DNA of 64,000 nucleotides from Acetobacter oryzifermentans (lineage in GTDB: Bacteria > Pseudomonadota > Alphaproteobacteria > Acetobacterales > Acetobacteraceae). Where the stretch lies: contig NZ_CP011120.1 of NCBI RefSeq assembly GCF_001628715.1, forward strand, positions 1,364,001 to 1,428,000. The letters run 5' to 3'. The notes beneath the pieces were generated by a model. That model was not told where the DNA came from and did no database searches. It worked only from the letters and a program-made list of their open reading frames with translations. Made by a program: the position numbers and the translations under genes. Positions within the stretch are counted from its first letter, which is position 1; every line of letters begins with the position of its first letter. Below, one piece after another: positions 15,043 to 25,029 of the stretch.

Positions 15043-15882
15043 TTACCCGTTTTTCTGCCTTTGGGGACAAAAAAATGTGGATCGTCCGGCCTGCGTTATC
15101 TGCTGCACACCAGAACATGCGGGTGTGCCGGGGCAATTGGGGCATGGCTTACCCGTTTGCCCATATACCCGCCATGCGTGCTGGAAATACCCCAACCCGC
15201 CCTCTGGGCGTACATAATCTTTCAGGCTGGAACCACCTGCCTCTATGGCTTCTTCCAGCACATCACGTATGGCTTGCGCCAATTTGCGGGCTTTGGGGGC
15301 GGTAAGATTGCAGGCTGGCATGGTTGGGGCAATGCCAGCCCTAAACAGGGCTTCACACACATAAATATTGCCTAACCCCGCCACAATCTTCTGATCAAGC
15401 AGGAAAGGTTTGATGGGCATCCGCCTGTTCTTGCTGGCAGCCAAAAGCGTTTTGGGGGTAAAATCTGGCTCAAGCGGCTCTGGCCCCATGCCTGCCAGCA
15501 ATGGATAGGTATCTTCCTGATCGGTTGGAACCAGATCCAGCATGCCAAACCGGCGCGGATCTATGTAACCACAGCGCTTTCCATTTTGCAGAATTAGCAC
15601 AACGTGCTCATGCAATAATGGCGTGGTTGGAGAATCGAGAAGCACGCGCCCAGACATGCCCAAATGCCAGATTATGGACATTCCACCAGACAGGCGCATA
15701 AGAATATATTTGCCCCGACGGCGAAAGCCTTCTATCCGGCGGCCTTCGATTGTTTGTGAGAAATCGGCAGGAATCCGCCATCTCAGGTCGTGACGGCGCA
15801 CAATTGCTTCTTTGATGGTACCGTTTTGCAGGGCAATCTGCATCCCGCGCATTACGGTTTCTACTTCAGGGAGTTCCGGCAT
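15043..15882 (-). CDS. mutM: Formamidopyrimidine-DNA glycosylase (Fpg)
   Basis: A 279-residue bifunctional glycosylase/AP lyase removing 8-oxoguanine and formamidopyrimidines. The catalytic N-terminus [12 protein letters not shown] (Pro1 and Glu2 after Met removal) is intact. The helix-two-turn-helix region ending [11 protein letters not shown] is clear. Odd point: the C-terminal zinc finger reads CPNC then STFFCPQRQ, so the usual fourth cysteine is an arginine; a nearby extra cysteine (GTPACSG) might substitute. The gene is divergent from ubiE with only 29 bases between starts, a conserved neighbourhood in alphaproteobacteria. Confidence 0.95.
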   Translation of the reverse strand: MPELPEVETVMRGMQIALQNGTIKEAIVRRHDLRWRIPADFSQTIEGRRIEGFRRRGKYILMRLSGGMSIIWHLGMSGRVLLDSPTTPLLHEHVVLILQNGKRCGYIDPRRFGMLDLVPTDQEDTYPLLAGMGPEPLEPDFTPKTLLAASKNRRMPIKPFLLDQKIVAGLGNIYVCEALFRAGIAPTMPACNLTAPKARKLAQAIRDVLEEAIEAGGSSLKDYVRPEGGLGYFQHAWRVYGQTGKPCPNCPGTPACSGVQQITQAGRSTFFCPQRQKNG

Positions 15883-15911
15883 GGCTAAAAAGCAGGGTAT
15901 AGGGGAACCCC

Positions 15912-16694
15912 ATGACCGACAACAGCTTTACGCCCTCCCCCGCTTCTTCTGACGCAACAGTGGAAGAAACGGATTTCGGCTTCCGTTCCGTAAGGAAGGA
16001 AGAAAAGAAAAACCTTGTTCGTGACGTGTTTGATAGCGTTGCGGGTAAGTATGACGTGATGAATGATATCATGTCCCTTGGCATCCATCGGGTATGGAAG
16101 CGTATTTTTGTAACAGAGCTTGGCCCGCAGCCCGGCATGTCTTTGTTGGATCTGGCCGGTGGTACGGGTGATATTACCTTTGGCTGGCTGAAGGGTGGCG
16201 GGGGCTCCGCCATTATGACCGACATTAACAGCAGCATGCTATCTGTTGGGCGGGATCGGGCCATTGATCGTGGTTTTGTATCCGATCTGTCTTTTTGCGT
16301 TGTGGATGCAGAAGCTATTCCGCTGCGCGATATGTCCGTCGATCGGGTTTCCATCGCTTTTGGCCTGCGAAACTGCACAGATAAAATGGCTGTGCTGCGT
16401 GAAGCACGGCGTGTGCTCAAACCCGGCGGGCGTTTTCTGTGCCTTGAATTTTCCCGCGTTCAGGTGGCGGCATTGGCACCTATCTATGATGCGTGGTCTT
16501 TCAAGGTGCTGCCTGCCATGGGCAATCTGATCGCCAAGGACCGTGAAAGCTACCAGTATCTGGCGGAAAGCATTCGCACCTTCCCGGATCAGGAAACACT
16601 GGCAGATATGTTCCGTGAGGCTGGGTTCTCTCACGTGCGGTATCAGTCCCTTTCCGGTGGTATTGCAGCCATTCATTCCGGCTGGCGCGTATAA
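15912..16694 (+). CDS. ubiE: Demethylmenaquinone/2-methoxy-6-polyprenyl-1,4-benzoquinol methyltransferase
   Basis: A 260-residue SAM-dependent C-methyltransferase of ubiquinone synthesis. It contains [20 protein letters not shown], the SAM-binding [11 protein letters not shown] and FGLRNCTDK, all UbiE hallmarks. The start is the ATG at 15912, directly divergent from mutM. coaBC follows 11 bases after the stop. In many alphaproteobacteria ubiB lies between ubiE and coaBC; it is absent here. Confidence 0.96.
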   Translation: MTDNSFTPSPASSDATVEETDFGFRSVRKEEKKNLVRDVFDSVAGKYDVMNDIMSLGIHRVWKRIFVTELGPQPGMSLLDLAGGTGDITFGWLKGGGGSAIMTDINSSMLSVGRDRAIDRGFVSDLSFCVVDAEAIPLRDMSVDRVSIAFGLRNCTDKMAVLREARRVLKPGGRFLCLEFSRVQVAALAPIYDAWSFKVLPAMGNLIAKDRESYQYLAESIRTFPDQETLADMFREAGFSHVRYQSLSGGIAAIHSGWRV

Positions 16695-16705
16695 GGCCAA
16701 AGGGT

Positions 16706-17935
16706 ATGGACGTGGTTTTGCCTTCCCGTTCCGTTTTGCTCATTGTGGGCGGCAGTATTGCCGCCTTCAAGGCGCCGGAGTTGATACGTCTGCTTAAAGG
16801 CGCTGGCATGCAGGTGCGCTGCGTGCTTACGGAAGGTGGAAGCCAGTTTGTAACGCCCCTTACCCTGCAAGCGTTAAGTGAACAGCCGGTTTATGCAGAC
16901 CTGTTCTCGTTAACGGCTGAGCAGGAAATGGGGCATATTGCGCTTTCCCGCTGGGCAGATTTGGTTCTTGTTTGCCCTGCATCTGCCAATTTACTGGCAC
17001 GTATGGCCGGTGGTCTGGCGGATGATCTGGCCAGCACGCTTTTATTGGCGACAGATGCACCTGTAATGGCCGTTCCCGCCATGAATGTGAGAATGTGGGA
17101 GCACGCTGCTACGCAGCATAACGTGGCCACGTTACAGCAGCGCGGCGTACATGTTGTGCCGCCAGCTATTGGCCCCATGGCCTGCGGTGAATTTGGCGCA
17201 GGCCGGATGCCGGAACCCGCCGATATTTTGGATGCCGTGCAAGCATTTTTCCGCCAGCGACAACAGCAGAATGGCCCTTTGGCGGGGAAGGCTGTTCTGG
17301 TAACAGCAGGCCCTACGCAAGAACCGCTGGATCCTGTAAGGTATCTGGCTAACCGATCTTCCGGCAAACAGGGCTATGCCATTGCTGCGGCGTTGGCGGA
17401 TCTTGGAGCTTCCGTGACATTGGTAAGTGGCCCAACCATGTTGCGTGCGCCTGCTGGTGTTACATTTGTTCCGTGCGAAACAGCTTGCCAAATGCTGGAA
17501 TGCGTTAAGGCAGCGGCTTCGTTTGATGTGGCTGTCTGCACCGCGGCGGTGGCAGATTGGCGACCTGAGGTGCAAGCGGGGCAAAAAATTAAAAAAACCA
17601 GCCGAGATGATGTGCCCGCTCCTATTCGGCTGGTGTCTAACCCAGATATTCTGGCCGAAATTTCCGCTCCCGGCCCACAGCGCCCGATGCTTGTTGTAGG
17701 GTTTGCCGCAGAAACCGAAAAGGTGGAGGAGCACGCAACCGCCAAGCGCCAACGCAAAGGATGTGACTGGATTGTTGCAAACGATGTAAGTGCTGGCACA
17801 GGCATTATGGGGGGTGATAGAAATCAGGTTGTTCTGATAACCGCCCAAGGCAGTGAGCGCTGGCCACATATGCCAAAAGAAGAAGTTGCACAAAGGCTTG
17901 CTTCTCGCATGGCAGATTGGTTTACAGAATCCTGA
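16706..17935 (+). CDS. coaBC: Bifunctional phosphopantothenoylcysteine decarboxylase/synthetase
   Basis: A 409-residue fused enzyme carrying two steps of coenzyme A synthesis: CTP-dependent joining of cysteine to 4-phosphopantothenate (CoaB) and FMN-dependent decarboxylation (CoaC). The N-terminal flavoprotein part shows VGGSIAAFKAPELIRLL, the PAMN motif (VPAMNVRMWEH) and the active-site cysteine in GPMACGEFGAGRMPEP. The C-terminal synthetase shows VTAGPTQEPLDPVRYLANRS and SGKQGYAIA. Length is normal. dut follows in the same direction. Confidence 0.96.
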   Translation: MDVVLPSRSVLLIVGGSIAAFKAPELIRLLKGAGMQVRCVLTEGGSQFVTPLTLQALSEQPVYADLFSLTAEQEMGHIALSRWADLVLVCPASANLLARMAGGLADDLASTLLLATDAPVMAVPAMNVRMWEHAATQHNVATLQQRGVHVVPPAIGPMACGEFGAGRMPEPADILDAVQAFFRQRQQQNGPLAGKAVLVTAGPTQEPLDPVRYLANRSSGKQGYAIAAALADLGASVTLVSGPTMLRAPAGVTFVPCETACQMLECVKAAASFDVAVCTAAVADWRPEVQAGQKIKKTSRDDVPAPIRLVSNPDILAEISAPGPQRPMLVVGFAAETEKVEEHATAKRQRKGCDWIVANDVSAGTGIMGGDRNQVVLITAQGSERWPHMPKEEVAQRLASRMADWFTES

Positions 17936-17970
17936 TAGATTGTTTTTGAAATTTTGATAGAGGCTTGTTG

Positions 17971-18450
17971 ATGTCTGCACCCATTTCTCCTTCGGCTGAT
18001 CTTAGTGTGCAGGTGCAACGCCTCCCTCATGCGCAGGGTTTGCCCCTACCCTCCTACGCCACGGCTGGGGCTGCGGGGATGGATTTGCTGGCCGCAGTAG
18101 CAGAGCCCGTGGTGTTGCTGCCCGGTGCGCGAGTGTTGGTACCAACCGGGCTGCGCATAGCCTTGCCCCGTGGGTATGAACTTCAGGTGCGTCCGCGTTC
18201 TGGCTTGGCTCTCAAGCACGGCATTATCCTTCCCAATTCCCCCGGAACAGTGGATGAAGATTACCGCGGAGAACTGGGGGTAATTGTGCTGAATGCCGGC
18301 CAAACCCCGTTTACCATTGAGCGCGGCATGCGTATTGCACAGGCCGTTGTGGCCCCCGTTACACGGGTGGCATGGGCCGAATGTAACGAGCTGGATGAAA
18401 CCCAGCGCGGCGCAGGTGGGTTTGGCAGCACGGGAATCGGAGTGCCATGA
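17971..18450 (+). CDS. dut: dUTP diphosphatase
   Basis: A 159-residue trimeric-type dUTPase that removes dUTP and supplies dUMP for thymidylate. Conserved motifs are AGMDLLA, the uridine-site [24 protein letters not shown] and the C-terminal P-loop-like [11 protein letters not shown] chose the ATG at 17971, which has AGAGG seven bases upstream; a TTG at 17965 would add two residues. The stop overlaps the next gene's ATG by four bases, so the ABC permease downstream is probably translationally coupled. Confidence 0.96.
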   Translation: MSAPISPSADLSVQVQRLPHAQGLPLPSYATAGAAGMDLLAAVAEPVVLLPGARVLVPTGLRIALPRGYELQVRPRSGLALKHGIILPNSPGTVDEDYRGELGVIVLNAGQTPFTIERGMRIAQAVVAPVTRVAWAECNELDETQRGAGGFGSTGIGVP

Positions 18451-20195
18451 ACAGAAGCTGGATGAACCTTGTACCTCGGCCACAAGGTTCGTCTTCTCTG
18501 CCTTTACGTTATCTGAACAGCGCAGATGCTCTTCTGCTTTTGTGTCTGGCGGCTGCGGCAATAGCGCTGGGGGCAGCAGTAAGGCACATGCTGGGGCCAT
18601 TGGTGGCGCCTGCCAGCATGCCCATACATTTGGATATGTGGTATTTGCCCGGCTATGCACTGCGCACAACCATACGCATGTTTGCGGCTTTGGCGTGCTC
18701 TTTGGTGTTCACGTTTGTATATGCAACGTTGGCGGCCAAAAGCAGGCGTGCAGGGCAGATTTTGATACCTTTATTAGACGTATTACAATCTGTTCCCATC
18801 CTTGGGTTTCTGTCTTTCACCATCACGTTTTTTCTGGGGTTGTTTCCGGGGCGTATACTGGGGGCAGAATGTGCGGCAATTTTTACTATTTTCACCAGTC
18901 AGGCATGGAACATGGCGTTGGGCATGTATCAGGGCCTGCGGTCTGTGCCGCCTGAGCTGGAAGAAACCGCACGTTGTTTTGGCCTAACAAGCTGGCAGAA
19001 GTTCTGGCGGCTGGAAGTGCCCTGCACTATCCCATCCTTGGTATGGAACGCCATGATGTCCATGGCCGGTGGCTGGTTCATGGTGGTGTATTCTGAAAGC
19101 ATTACCGTTGGCAGCACGGATGTTACGCTGCCGGGCATAGGCTCCTATGTTGGTATGGCCATAGATCAGCAGAATATTGGTGCTGTAGCCGCAGCCATTG
19201 TGGCCATGATGGTTGTTATTCTGGTTTATGATCAGGTGCTGTTTCGGCCTTTGGCCGCGTGGGCCACACGCTTCAGGCTGGAAAGTGTTAATACGGCCCA
19301 GGTTGTAGAACCATGGTTTTTGCGGCTGGTGCGCCGTACACGTTTGCTGCGGATGGGGGGCAATGCCCTGCTTTCTGTTGGGCGGCGCATAAGCTACCTG
19401 CCTCTGGGGGCTCGCCCTGATACAGTGCATGCCACAGCGGATGACAACAGTGATGGTGCAGATTGGCTGTGGTGGGGCTTTCTTCTAATTGTCTGCCTTG
19501 CGGCTTCATGGCAGGTGTGGGCTTACGCGCATACCCATTACACGCTTGGCCAGATTGCCTATGTGTTTGGGTTGGGTGGTATCACATTGCTGCGTGTGGT
19601 CAGCATGTTGGTGCTGGCATCGTTAATATGGGTGCCGGTGGGTATCTGGTGCGGTTTGGACCCCATGCGCGCCCGACGGGCGCAGATATTGGCACAGTAT
19701 GGGGCGGCTTTTCCGGCTAACCTGTTCTTTCCGGTGTTTGTGGTGGTAATTGTACATTTTCATCTGACGCCAGATATCTGGCTCACCCCCCTGATGATTT
19801 TGGGGGCGCAGTGGTACATCCTGTTCAACGTTATTGCTGGGGCGTCCTCCTTCCCGTCCAATTTGCTGGAAGTTGGCCGAAATCTGGAAGTGAGAGGCTG
19901 GTTCTGGTGGCGGCGCATTATACTGCCGGGCATTGCACCTTATTACCTTGTGGGCGTTATGGCGGCCGCAGGTGGCGCATGGAATGCAGCCATTGCATCG
20001 GAAGTGGCGCAGTGGGGAGAAACAACCTTAACGGCCCATGGCCTAGGCGCTTATGTTGCGCAAAGCACTCAACTGGGAAACATAAGTAATGTTGGGTTGG
20101 GTACGGTGGTGATGTGTATATTTGTCATGTTCACCAATGCTTTGGTATGGCGGCCTTTGTCGGACTTTGTCGCTCGTCGCCTAAAACTGAACTGA
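18447..20195 (+). CDS. Duplicated-domain ABC transporter permease, NitT/TauT-like
   Basis: A 582-residue inner membrane protein with two tandem BPD_transp_1 permease domains (about residues 60-280 and 370-575). Each has its own ATPase-contact loop: [20 protein letters not shown] near residue 168 and [20 protein letters not shown] near 470. The family is associated with nitrate, sulfonate or bicarbonate uptake. Fusing both permeases into one chain means one gene can form the whole membrane channel. It overlaps dut and is followed by its ATPase; no substrate-binding protein is adjacent, so the substrate cannot be inferred. The transporter type is certain, its cargo is not. Confidence 0.85.
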   Translation: MNRSWMNLVPRPQGSSSLPLRYLNSADALLLLCLAAAAIALGAAVRHMLGPLVAPASMPIHLDMWYLPGYALRTTIRMFAALACSLVFTFVYATLAAKSRRAGQILIPLLDVLQSVPILGFLSFTITFFLGLFPGRILGAECAAIFTIFTSQAWNMALGMYQGLRSVPPELEETARCFGLTSWQKFWRLEVPCTIPSLVWNAMMSMAGGWFMVVYSESITVGSTDVTLPGIGSYVGMAIDQQNIGAVAAAIVAMMVVILVYDQVLFRPLAAWATRFRLESVNTAQVVEPWFLRLVRRTRLLRMGGNALLSVGRRISYLPLGARPDTVHATADDNSDGADWLWWGFLLIVCLAASWQVWAYAHTHYTLGQIAYVFGLGGITLLRVVSMLVLASLIWVPVGIWCGLDPMRARRAQILAQYGAAFPANLFFPVFVVVIVHFHLTPDIWLTPLMILGAQWYILFNVIAGASSFPSNLLEVGRNLEVRGWFWWRRIILPGIAPYYLVGVMAAAGGAWNAAIASEVAQWGETTLTAHGLGAYVAQSTQLGNISNVGLGTVVMCIFVMFTNALVWRPLSDFVARRLKLN

Positions 20196-20210
20196 ACCGG
20201 ATAGAGAGCA

Positions 20211-21566
20211 ATGGCATCTGGCCCAGAGAAAAAAACATTTCCATCCGGCTCTGTTTTGGCAGAAGCACGTCATGTCAGCCGTTTTTATCATAAGGACAGC
20301 GCTGCTGATGTGCAGGTGCTGGATAACATTAGCCTTACCTTGCATGCCGGAGAAATAGTTGGACTGCTTGGGCGTTCAGGTTCGGGCAAGTCTACCCTGC
20401 TGCGTATTCTAGCTGGTTTGCTGCCTCCCTCTTCTGGTGAGATAGTGTGGAAAGGGCAGCCTCTGCATAAACCCACGCAGGAAATTGCAGTGGTCTTTCA
20501 GTCCTTCGCCCTCTTTCCGTGGATGACAGTTGAAGAAAACGTAGCACTGGGGCTAGATGCGCGCGGAGTGCCTGCCGCAGAGCGTGACAAGCTGGTTGAT
20601 GATGCCATAGATCTGATTGGCTTGGGTGGGTATGAGAATGCTTGGCCCAAGGAGCTTTCTGGCGGCATGCAGCAGCGTGTAGGGTTGGCCCGTGCCTTGG
20701 TGGTGCATCCTGACTTGCTGCTTATGGATGAGCCTTTTTCTGCCCTGGATGTGCTGACAGCGGAAAATTTGCGCACAGACCTGATAGAGCTATGGTCGGA
20801 AGAAAAGCTGCCAGTTCAATGTATGCTGATTGTGACGCATAATATTGAAGAAGCTGTGTTGATGTGTGATCGCATCGTGATTGCATCTTCCAACCCCGGG
20901 CGCATTGCGCATGTGCTGAACGTGCCGTTTGCACACCCGCGTAACCGCGAAGATGCAGAGTTCCGCCAACTGGTGGACCACATTTACGCGTTGATGACGC
21001 AGCGTGCCCCTATTGTTTCTGAGGCCGATCTGGCACGCCGAGGCGCGCCACAAGGCGCTGCCCTTACCCGCTCTTTCCGCGCTTTGGTGCCTGTTTCCAT
21101 TACCATGATGATTGGAATGATGGAGGCCTTGGCTGCACCCCCGCTCAATGGCCGAGCGGATTTGCCGGTATTGGCAGAAAAGCTTCAGCTTGAACTGGAT
21201 GATCTGTTCCCACTAGGGGAATCTCTGGAACTTTTGCGTCTGGCAGAACTGGAAGATGGAGATATCCTGCTCACCAACGAGGGCGTGCATTTTGTTCTGA
21301 GCGATTTGGATGAGCGCAAGGCTATTATGGGCCACGCGTTGCTCCATAACGTGCCGTTGGTGCGGATGATCTGCACCCTTCTAGATGAACGGCCATCTCA
21401 CAGCATTAAAGCAGAGCGTTTCCGTAGTGAGTTGGAAGATAGTATGTCTGCCGATTACGCGCGCCAGACACTCCAGACCATTATTGGTTGGGGCCGGTTT
21501 GCGGAACTGTTTGATTATGATGAAGAAGGAGACCGCTTTTTTCTGGAAGATGAAACTTCAGAATAA
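20211..21566 (+). CDS. ABC transporter ATPase with C-terminal AAA-associated domain
   Basis: A 451-residue nucleotide-binding subunit partnering the upstream fused permease. Residues 1-260 form the ATPase: Walker A GRSGSGKSTLLRIL, Q-loop VFQSFALFPWMTV, signature LSGGMQQRVGLARAL, Walker B LLLMDEPFSALD and switch histidine in VTHNIEEAV. Residues about 300-440 are an extra domain resembling the AAA_assoc_C family found on some nitrate/sulfonate-type ATPases; it may be regulatory. The gene starts 15 bases after the permease and ends 12 bases from the convergent msrA. Confidence 0.87.
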   Translation: MASGPEKKTFPSGSVLAEARHVSRFYHKDSAADVQVLDNISLTLHAGEIVGLLGRSGSGKSTLLRILAGLLPPSSGEIVWKGQPLHKPTQEIAVVFQSFALFPWMTVEENVALGLDARGVPAAERDKLVDDAIDLIGLGGYENAWPKELSGGMQQRVGLARALVVHPDLLLMDEPFSALDVLTAENLRTDLIELWSEEKLPVQCMLIVTHNIEEAVLMCDRIVIASSNPGRIAHVLNVPFAHPRNREDAEFRQLVDHIYALMTQRAPIVSEADLARRGAPQGAALTRSFRALVPVSITMMIGMMEALAAPPLNGRADLPVLAEKLQLELDDLFPLGESLELLRLAELEDGDILLTNEGVHFVLSDLDERKAIMGHALLHNVPLVRMICTLLDERPSHSIKAERFRSELEDSMSADYARQTLQTIIGWGRFAELFDYDEEGDRFFLEDETSE

Positions 21567-21578
21567 GCCGTCTGTTTT

Positions 21579-22115
21579 TTATGTGGGGCTAAAGTAACGC
21601 GCAAATTCCTTGCGGGCTTTAGCCACTTTGGGGCTGATAACAACCTGACAGTACCCCGCCATAGGGTTGCGGGCGTAATAATCAAAATGCGCTTCTTCCG
21701 CTGGCCAGAAAGTGGTGAGAGGCTGAATTTCTGTCACCACAGGCTGATTGCCCCAGATTTTTTCCTGCGCAATTTCTTGTTTGGCGCTTTCCGCAAGCTG
21801 CTTCTGCTGGTTATTTTCATAGAAAATAACAGAGCGATACTGTGTGCCCTTATCATTTCCCTGTCGGTTCAGGGTTGTGGGGTCATGCATAACAAAGAAG
21901 ATGCGTAGGATTTCAGCATAACTGATAATGGCAGGGTCAAACTCCAGCCGGATAACTTCGGCATGGCCTGTCTGCCCGGTGCACACTTGCTGATAGGTAG
22001 GGTGCTGCACAGTGCCGCCCGCATAACCCGGCGCAATAGAGAGAATGCCTTTCATGCCACGGTAAACAGCTTCCAGACACCAGAAGCATCCACCGCCAAG
22101 TATTGCTGTTTCCAT
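21579..22115 (-). CDS. msrA: Peptide methionine-(S)-S-oxide reductase
   Basis: A 178-residue repair enzyme reducing methionine sulfoxide (S form). The catalytic cysteine is in GGGCFWCLEAVYRGM at the N-terminus, and GYAGG, GQTGHAEVIRLEFDP and YYARNPMAGYCQ follow. I chose the ATG at 22115 because GGAGAG lies upstream at good spacing; the open frame extends 15 codons further without family similarity. It is downstream of valS on the same strand, separated by a long hairpin. Confidence 0.95.
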   Translation of the reverse strand: METAILGGGCFWCLEAVYRGMKGILSIAPGYAGGTVQHPTYQQVCTGQTGHAEVIRLEFDPAIISYAEILRIFFVMHDPTTLNRQGNDKGTQYRSVIFYENNQQKQLAESAKQEIAQEKIWGNQPVVTEIQPLTTFWPAEEAHFDYYARNPMAGYCQVVISPKVAKARKEFARYFSPT

Positions 22116-22142
22116 GCTGCTGTTCTCTCCTGCTTGTATGCT

Positions 22143-22180
22143 CATATAGCCTGCCAGCAATTAAGCCAGCAGGCTATATG
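22143..22180. repeat. Hairpin between valS and msrA
   Basis: CATATAGCCTGC at 22143-22154 and GCAGGCTATATG at 22169-22180 are perfect 12-base complementary arms. It follows the valS stop by 14 bases. There is no T tract on either side, so it may be a transcript stabiliser or a weak terminator. Confidence 0.6.
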
Positions 22181-22194
22181 GAATCGCGCGGTTG

Positions 22195-24888
22195 TTACCC
22201 GATGCGAGATAGAGCTGCTTTCAGGCGCACGCACTCACCCTGCTGCACTTCCAGACGATCCCGCATTTCCTGCACCACTTCGGGTTTGGCGCGGGTGACA
22301 AAGTTCTGGTTGCCAAGTTTCTTTTCAGTTTTGGCAACTTCATCTTCTGCCTTACCCAGCTCCTTTTTCAGGCGTGCACGTTCGGCATCCAGATCAATCA
22401 ACCCGGCCAGCGGGATGATAAGAGTTGCCTCATCCACCACAGCCTGTGCAGAGCCGTGCGGAATATCACCCTGCAATGGCGCAATTTCAGAAACACGCGC
22501 CATGCGGCCAATGGCTTCCTGCCACCGCTGTGCGTGATCCAATGTTTGCGGCAAGGCATCTTTCAAAAACACAGGAGCTTTCTGTGCTGGTGGCACGTTC
22601 ATTTCTGCCCGCACTGTACGGATTTCCGTAATCAGGCGAATAATCTGGTCGCACTCTGCCTGAGCTGCTTCTGCACCGGCTGGCACAACAGGTTCTGGCC
22701 AGCTTGCAGAAATAAGGCTGCCTTCTTCCCCATATCCAAAGGAGTGCCACAGCGTATCCGTTACAAACGGAATAACAGGCTGTAGCAGGCGCAGGATAAC
22801 GCCCAAAACATAAGCTGCTACAGCGCGAATTTCTGCGGCTTCGGCTTCATCCGTAGAGTTAAATACGGGTTTTGCGAATTCAAGGAACCAATCACAGAAT
22901 CGGTTCCATACAAAGCGGTAGCAACTGAGTGCGTATTCATCAAAACGGTAGGAATCCAGCGCACGCGTTGCTTCTGTAATAGCAGCGGCCGCTTCGGCAA
23001 TAATCCACCGACCAAGCGGAGATTTAACGGTTGCCGGATCAAACCCTTCAACAGGTTTAACGCCATTCATTTCACAGAAGCGAGCGGCATTCCAGAGCTT
23101 GGTAATGAAGGCGCGGTAATCTTCTACCCGTTTGCGGCCCAGTTTGACATCTCGTCCAATACCGGTGAGTGCGCAAATGGTAAAGCGCATGGCGTCTGCA
23201 CCGTACTGATCAATCAGTTCCAGTGGATCAATGCCATTGCCTTTGCTTTTGGACATTTTCTGCCCGTGCTCATCGCGCACAAGACCATGAATGAAAATGT
23301 TGCGGAATGGCACATCATGCATGAAGTGCTGGCCCATCATCATCATCCGGGCAACCCAGAAGAAGATGATGTCAAAGCCTGTTACCAGAACATCAGTTGG
23401 GTAATACCGGGCGAGTTCTGGTGTTTTATCTGGCCAGCCCAATGTGGAGAACGGCCATAGGGCGGAAGAAAACCATGTGTCCAGTACATCATCATCACGC
23501 CGCAGTACTTCTACCTTGCCGTAATGGGCGTTGGCCTGTGCCTGAGCATCGGCTTCATCATGCGCCACAAACACATGTTCGTCTGGGCCATACCATGCCG
23601 GAATACGATGACCCCACCAAAGCTGGCGCGAAATACACCAAGGCTGGATATCACGCATCCAAGCAAAGAAGGTGTTTTCCCACTGTTTGGGAATAAAGCT
23701 GGCGCGGCCGGATGTAATGGCTTCCACGGCTGGGCCAGAGAGTTTGCCAGCATCACAATACCATTGCGTGGTTAGGCGTGGTTCAATAACTGCTCCACCA
23801 CGTTCAGCATGCGGCACCTGATGGCGATGGGGTTCGATTTTTTCCAGCCAGCCATCTTCTTCCAGACGGGCGACAATAGTTTTACGTGCTTCCTCGCGGG
23901 AAAGGCCCGCCAGACTGCGCACAAAGGCTGGGTCAGCCAGTCCTTCAACAGCGCTGAGGTCTTGCTCGATTTCATCCAGCACAATGCGGGCCTGATCGTC
24001 CAGAACAGAGATCATGGGCAGGTTGTGGCGGCGACCGACTTCGAAGTCATTAAAATCGTGCGCGGGCGTGATTTTAACAGCGCCCGTGCCTTTTTCCGGG
24101 TCCGAATGTTCATCTGCAACAATCGGAATCAAGCGGCCAGTTAGTGGCAGACGAACGGATTTACCAATCAGGTTTTTATAGCGCTCATCTTCTGGGTGAA
24201 CGGCTACAGCGGTATCGCCCAGCATGGTTTCTGGCCGCGTGGTGGCAACGGTAATTGTTGCATCCCCAGCGCCTTCAACAGGGTAGCGAATATACCACAG
24301 ATTACCGGCAACATCCTTGCTTTCCACTTCCAGATCAGAAATGGCGGAGCGGAAAACCGGGTCCCAGTTTACCAACCGGCGATCACGATAAATCAGCCCT
24401 TCATTATAAAGAGTTACGAACACTTCCCGCACTGCGCGGGAAAGGCCTTCATCCATCGTAAAGCGTTCACGTGGCCAATCGAGAGAGGAGCCAAGGCGGC
24501 GCAGCTGCTTTGTAATGCCGCCGCCGGATTGTTCCTTCCATTCCCACACGCGCTCAATAAACGCATCACGGCCCATTTCCTGGCGGGTTTTTCCCTCGGT
24601 GGCCAAGGTGCGTTCCACCACCATCTGGGTGGCAATGCCTGCGTGGTCTGTGCCGGGCTGCCACAGGGTGTCAAACCCCTGCATACGCTTCCAGCGGATA
24701 AGCGTATCCTGCAATGTCATGGTAAGGGCATGGCCCATGTGCAGGGTGCCGGTAACATTCGGCGGTGGAATCATAATAGTAAACGGCTTTTTGCCGCTGT
24801 TGGGCTGTGCAGAAAATGCCTTTCTGCTTTCCCATAATTCGTACAGACGTGTTTCTATCTGGGCCGGCTCAAAAGACTTGTTCAGCAT
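22195..24888 (-). CDS. valS: Valyl-tRNA synthetase
   Basis: An 897-residue class I synthetase charging tRNA-Val. HIGH-type motif PPPNVTGTLHMGHAL is near residue 45 and KMSKSKGNG lies in the second half; a C-terminal coiled-coil arm follows (RARLKKELGKAEDEVAKTEKKLG). The open frame runs to 24957, but the ATG at 24888 (MLNKSFEPAQIE) is the usual start and has GGTGG eight bases before it. Just upstream are two hairpins, the nearer with a T run, which could attenuate valS or end popZ transcription. Confidence 0.96.
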   Translation of the reverse strand: MLNKSFEPAQIETRLYELWESRKAFSAQPNSGKKPFTIMIPPPNVTGTLHMGHALTMTLQDTLIRWKRMQGFDTLWQPGTDHAGIATQMVVERTLATEGKTRQEMGRDAFIERVWEWKEQSGGGITKQLRRLGSSLDWPRERFTMDEGLSRAVREVFVTLYNEGLIYRDRRLVNWDPVFRSAISDLEVESKDVAGNLWYIRYPVEGAGDATITVATTRPETMLGDTAVAVHPEDERYKNLIGKSVRLPLTGRLIPIVADEHSDPEKGTGAVKITPAHDFNDFEVGRRHNLPMISVLDDQARIVLDEIEQDLSAVEGLADPAFVRSLAGLSREEARKTIVARLEEDGWLEKIEPHRHQVPHAERGGAVIEPRLTTQWYCDAGKLSGPAVEAITSGRASFIPKQWENTFFAWMRDIQPWCISRQLWWGHRIPAWYGPDEHVFVAHDEADAQAQANAHYGKVEVLRRDDDVLDTWFSSALWPFSTLGWPDKTPELARYYPTDVLVTGFDIIFFWVARMMMMGQHFMHDVPFRNIFIHGLVRDEHGQKMSKSKGNGIDPLELIDQYGADAMRFTICALTGIGRDVKLGRKRVEDYRAFITKLWNAARFCEMNGVKPVEGFDPATVKSPLGRWIIAEAAAAITEATRALDSYRFDEYALSCYRFVWNRFCDWFLEFAKPVFNSTDEAEAAEIRAVAAYVLGVILRLLQPVIPFVTDTLWHSFGYGEEGSLISASWPEPVVPAGAEAAQAECDQIIRLITEIRTVRAEMNVPPAQKAPVFLKDALPQTLDHAQRWQEAIGRMARVSEIAPLQGDIPHGSAQAVVDEATLIIPLAGLIDLDAERARLKKELGKAEDEVAKTEKKLGNQNFVTRAKPEVVQEMRDRLEVQQGECVRLKAALSRIG

Positions 24889-24909
24889 ATGTATTCCACC
24901 ACACAACGT

Positions 24910-24944
24910 AAAAAAGGCGGCAGGCATGTACTGCCTCCGCCTTT
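24910..24944 (-). terminator. Intrinsic terminator in front of valS
   Basis: On the minus strand AAAGGCGG plus AGGCA pairs with TGCCT plus CCGCCTTT (one bulged base) and runs into TTTTTT. It ends 22 bases before the valS start codon. It either ends popZ transcription or acts as a valS attenuator. Confidence 0.8.
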
Positions 24945-24976
24945 GCAGAGCAATCATCCGGTTTTTGGCAGAGCAC

Positions 24977-25011
24977 CCGTTACTGAAATGTGTGCGTTCA
25001 CCCAGTAACGG
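24977..25011. repeat. Upstream hairpin in the popZ-valS gap
   Basis: CCGTTACTG at 24977-24985 pairs perfectly with CAGTAACGG at 25003-25011 around a 17-base loop. It lies 32 bases from the terminator hairpin. No T run follows. Confidence 0.6.
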
Positions 25012-25029
25012 CGTGTCTGGTTTCCGGTA

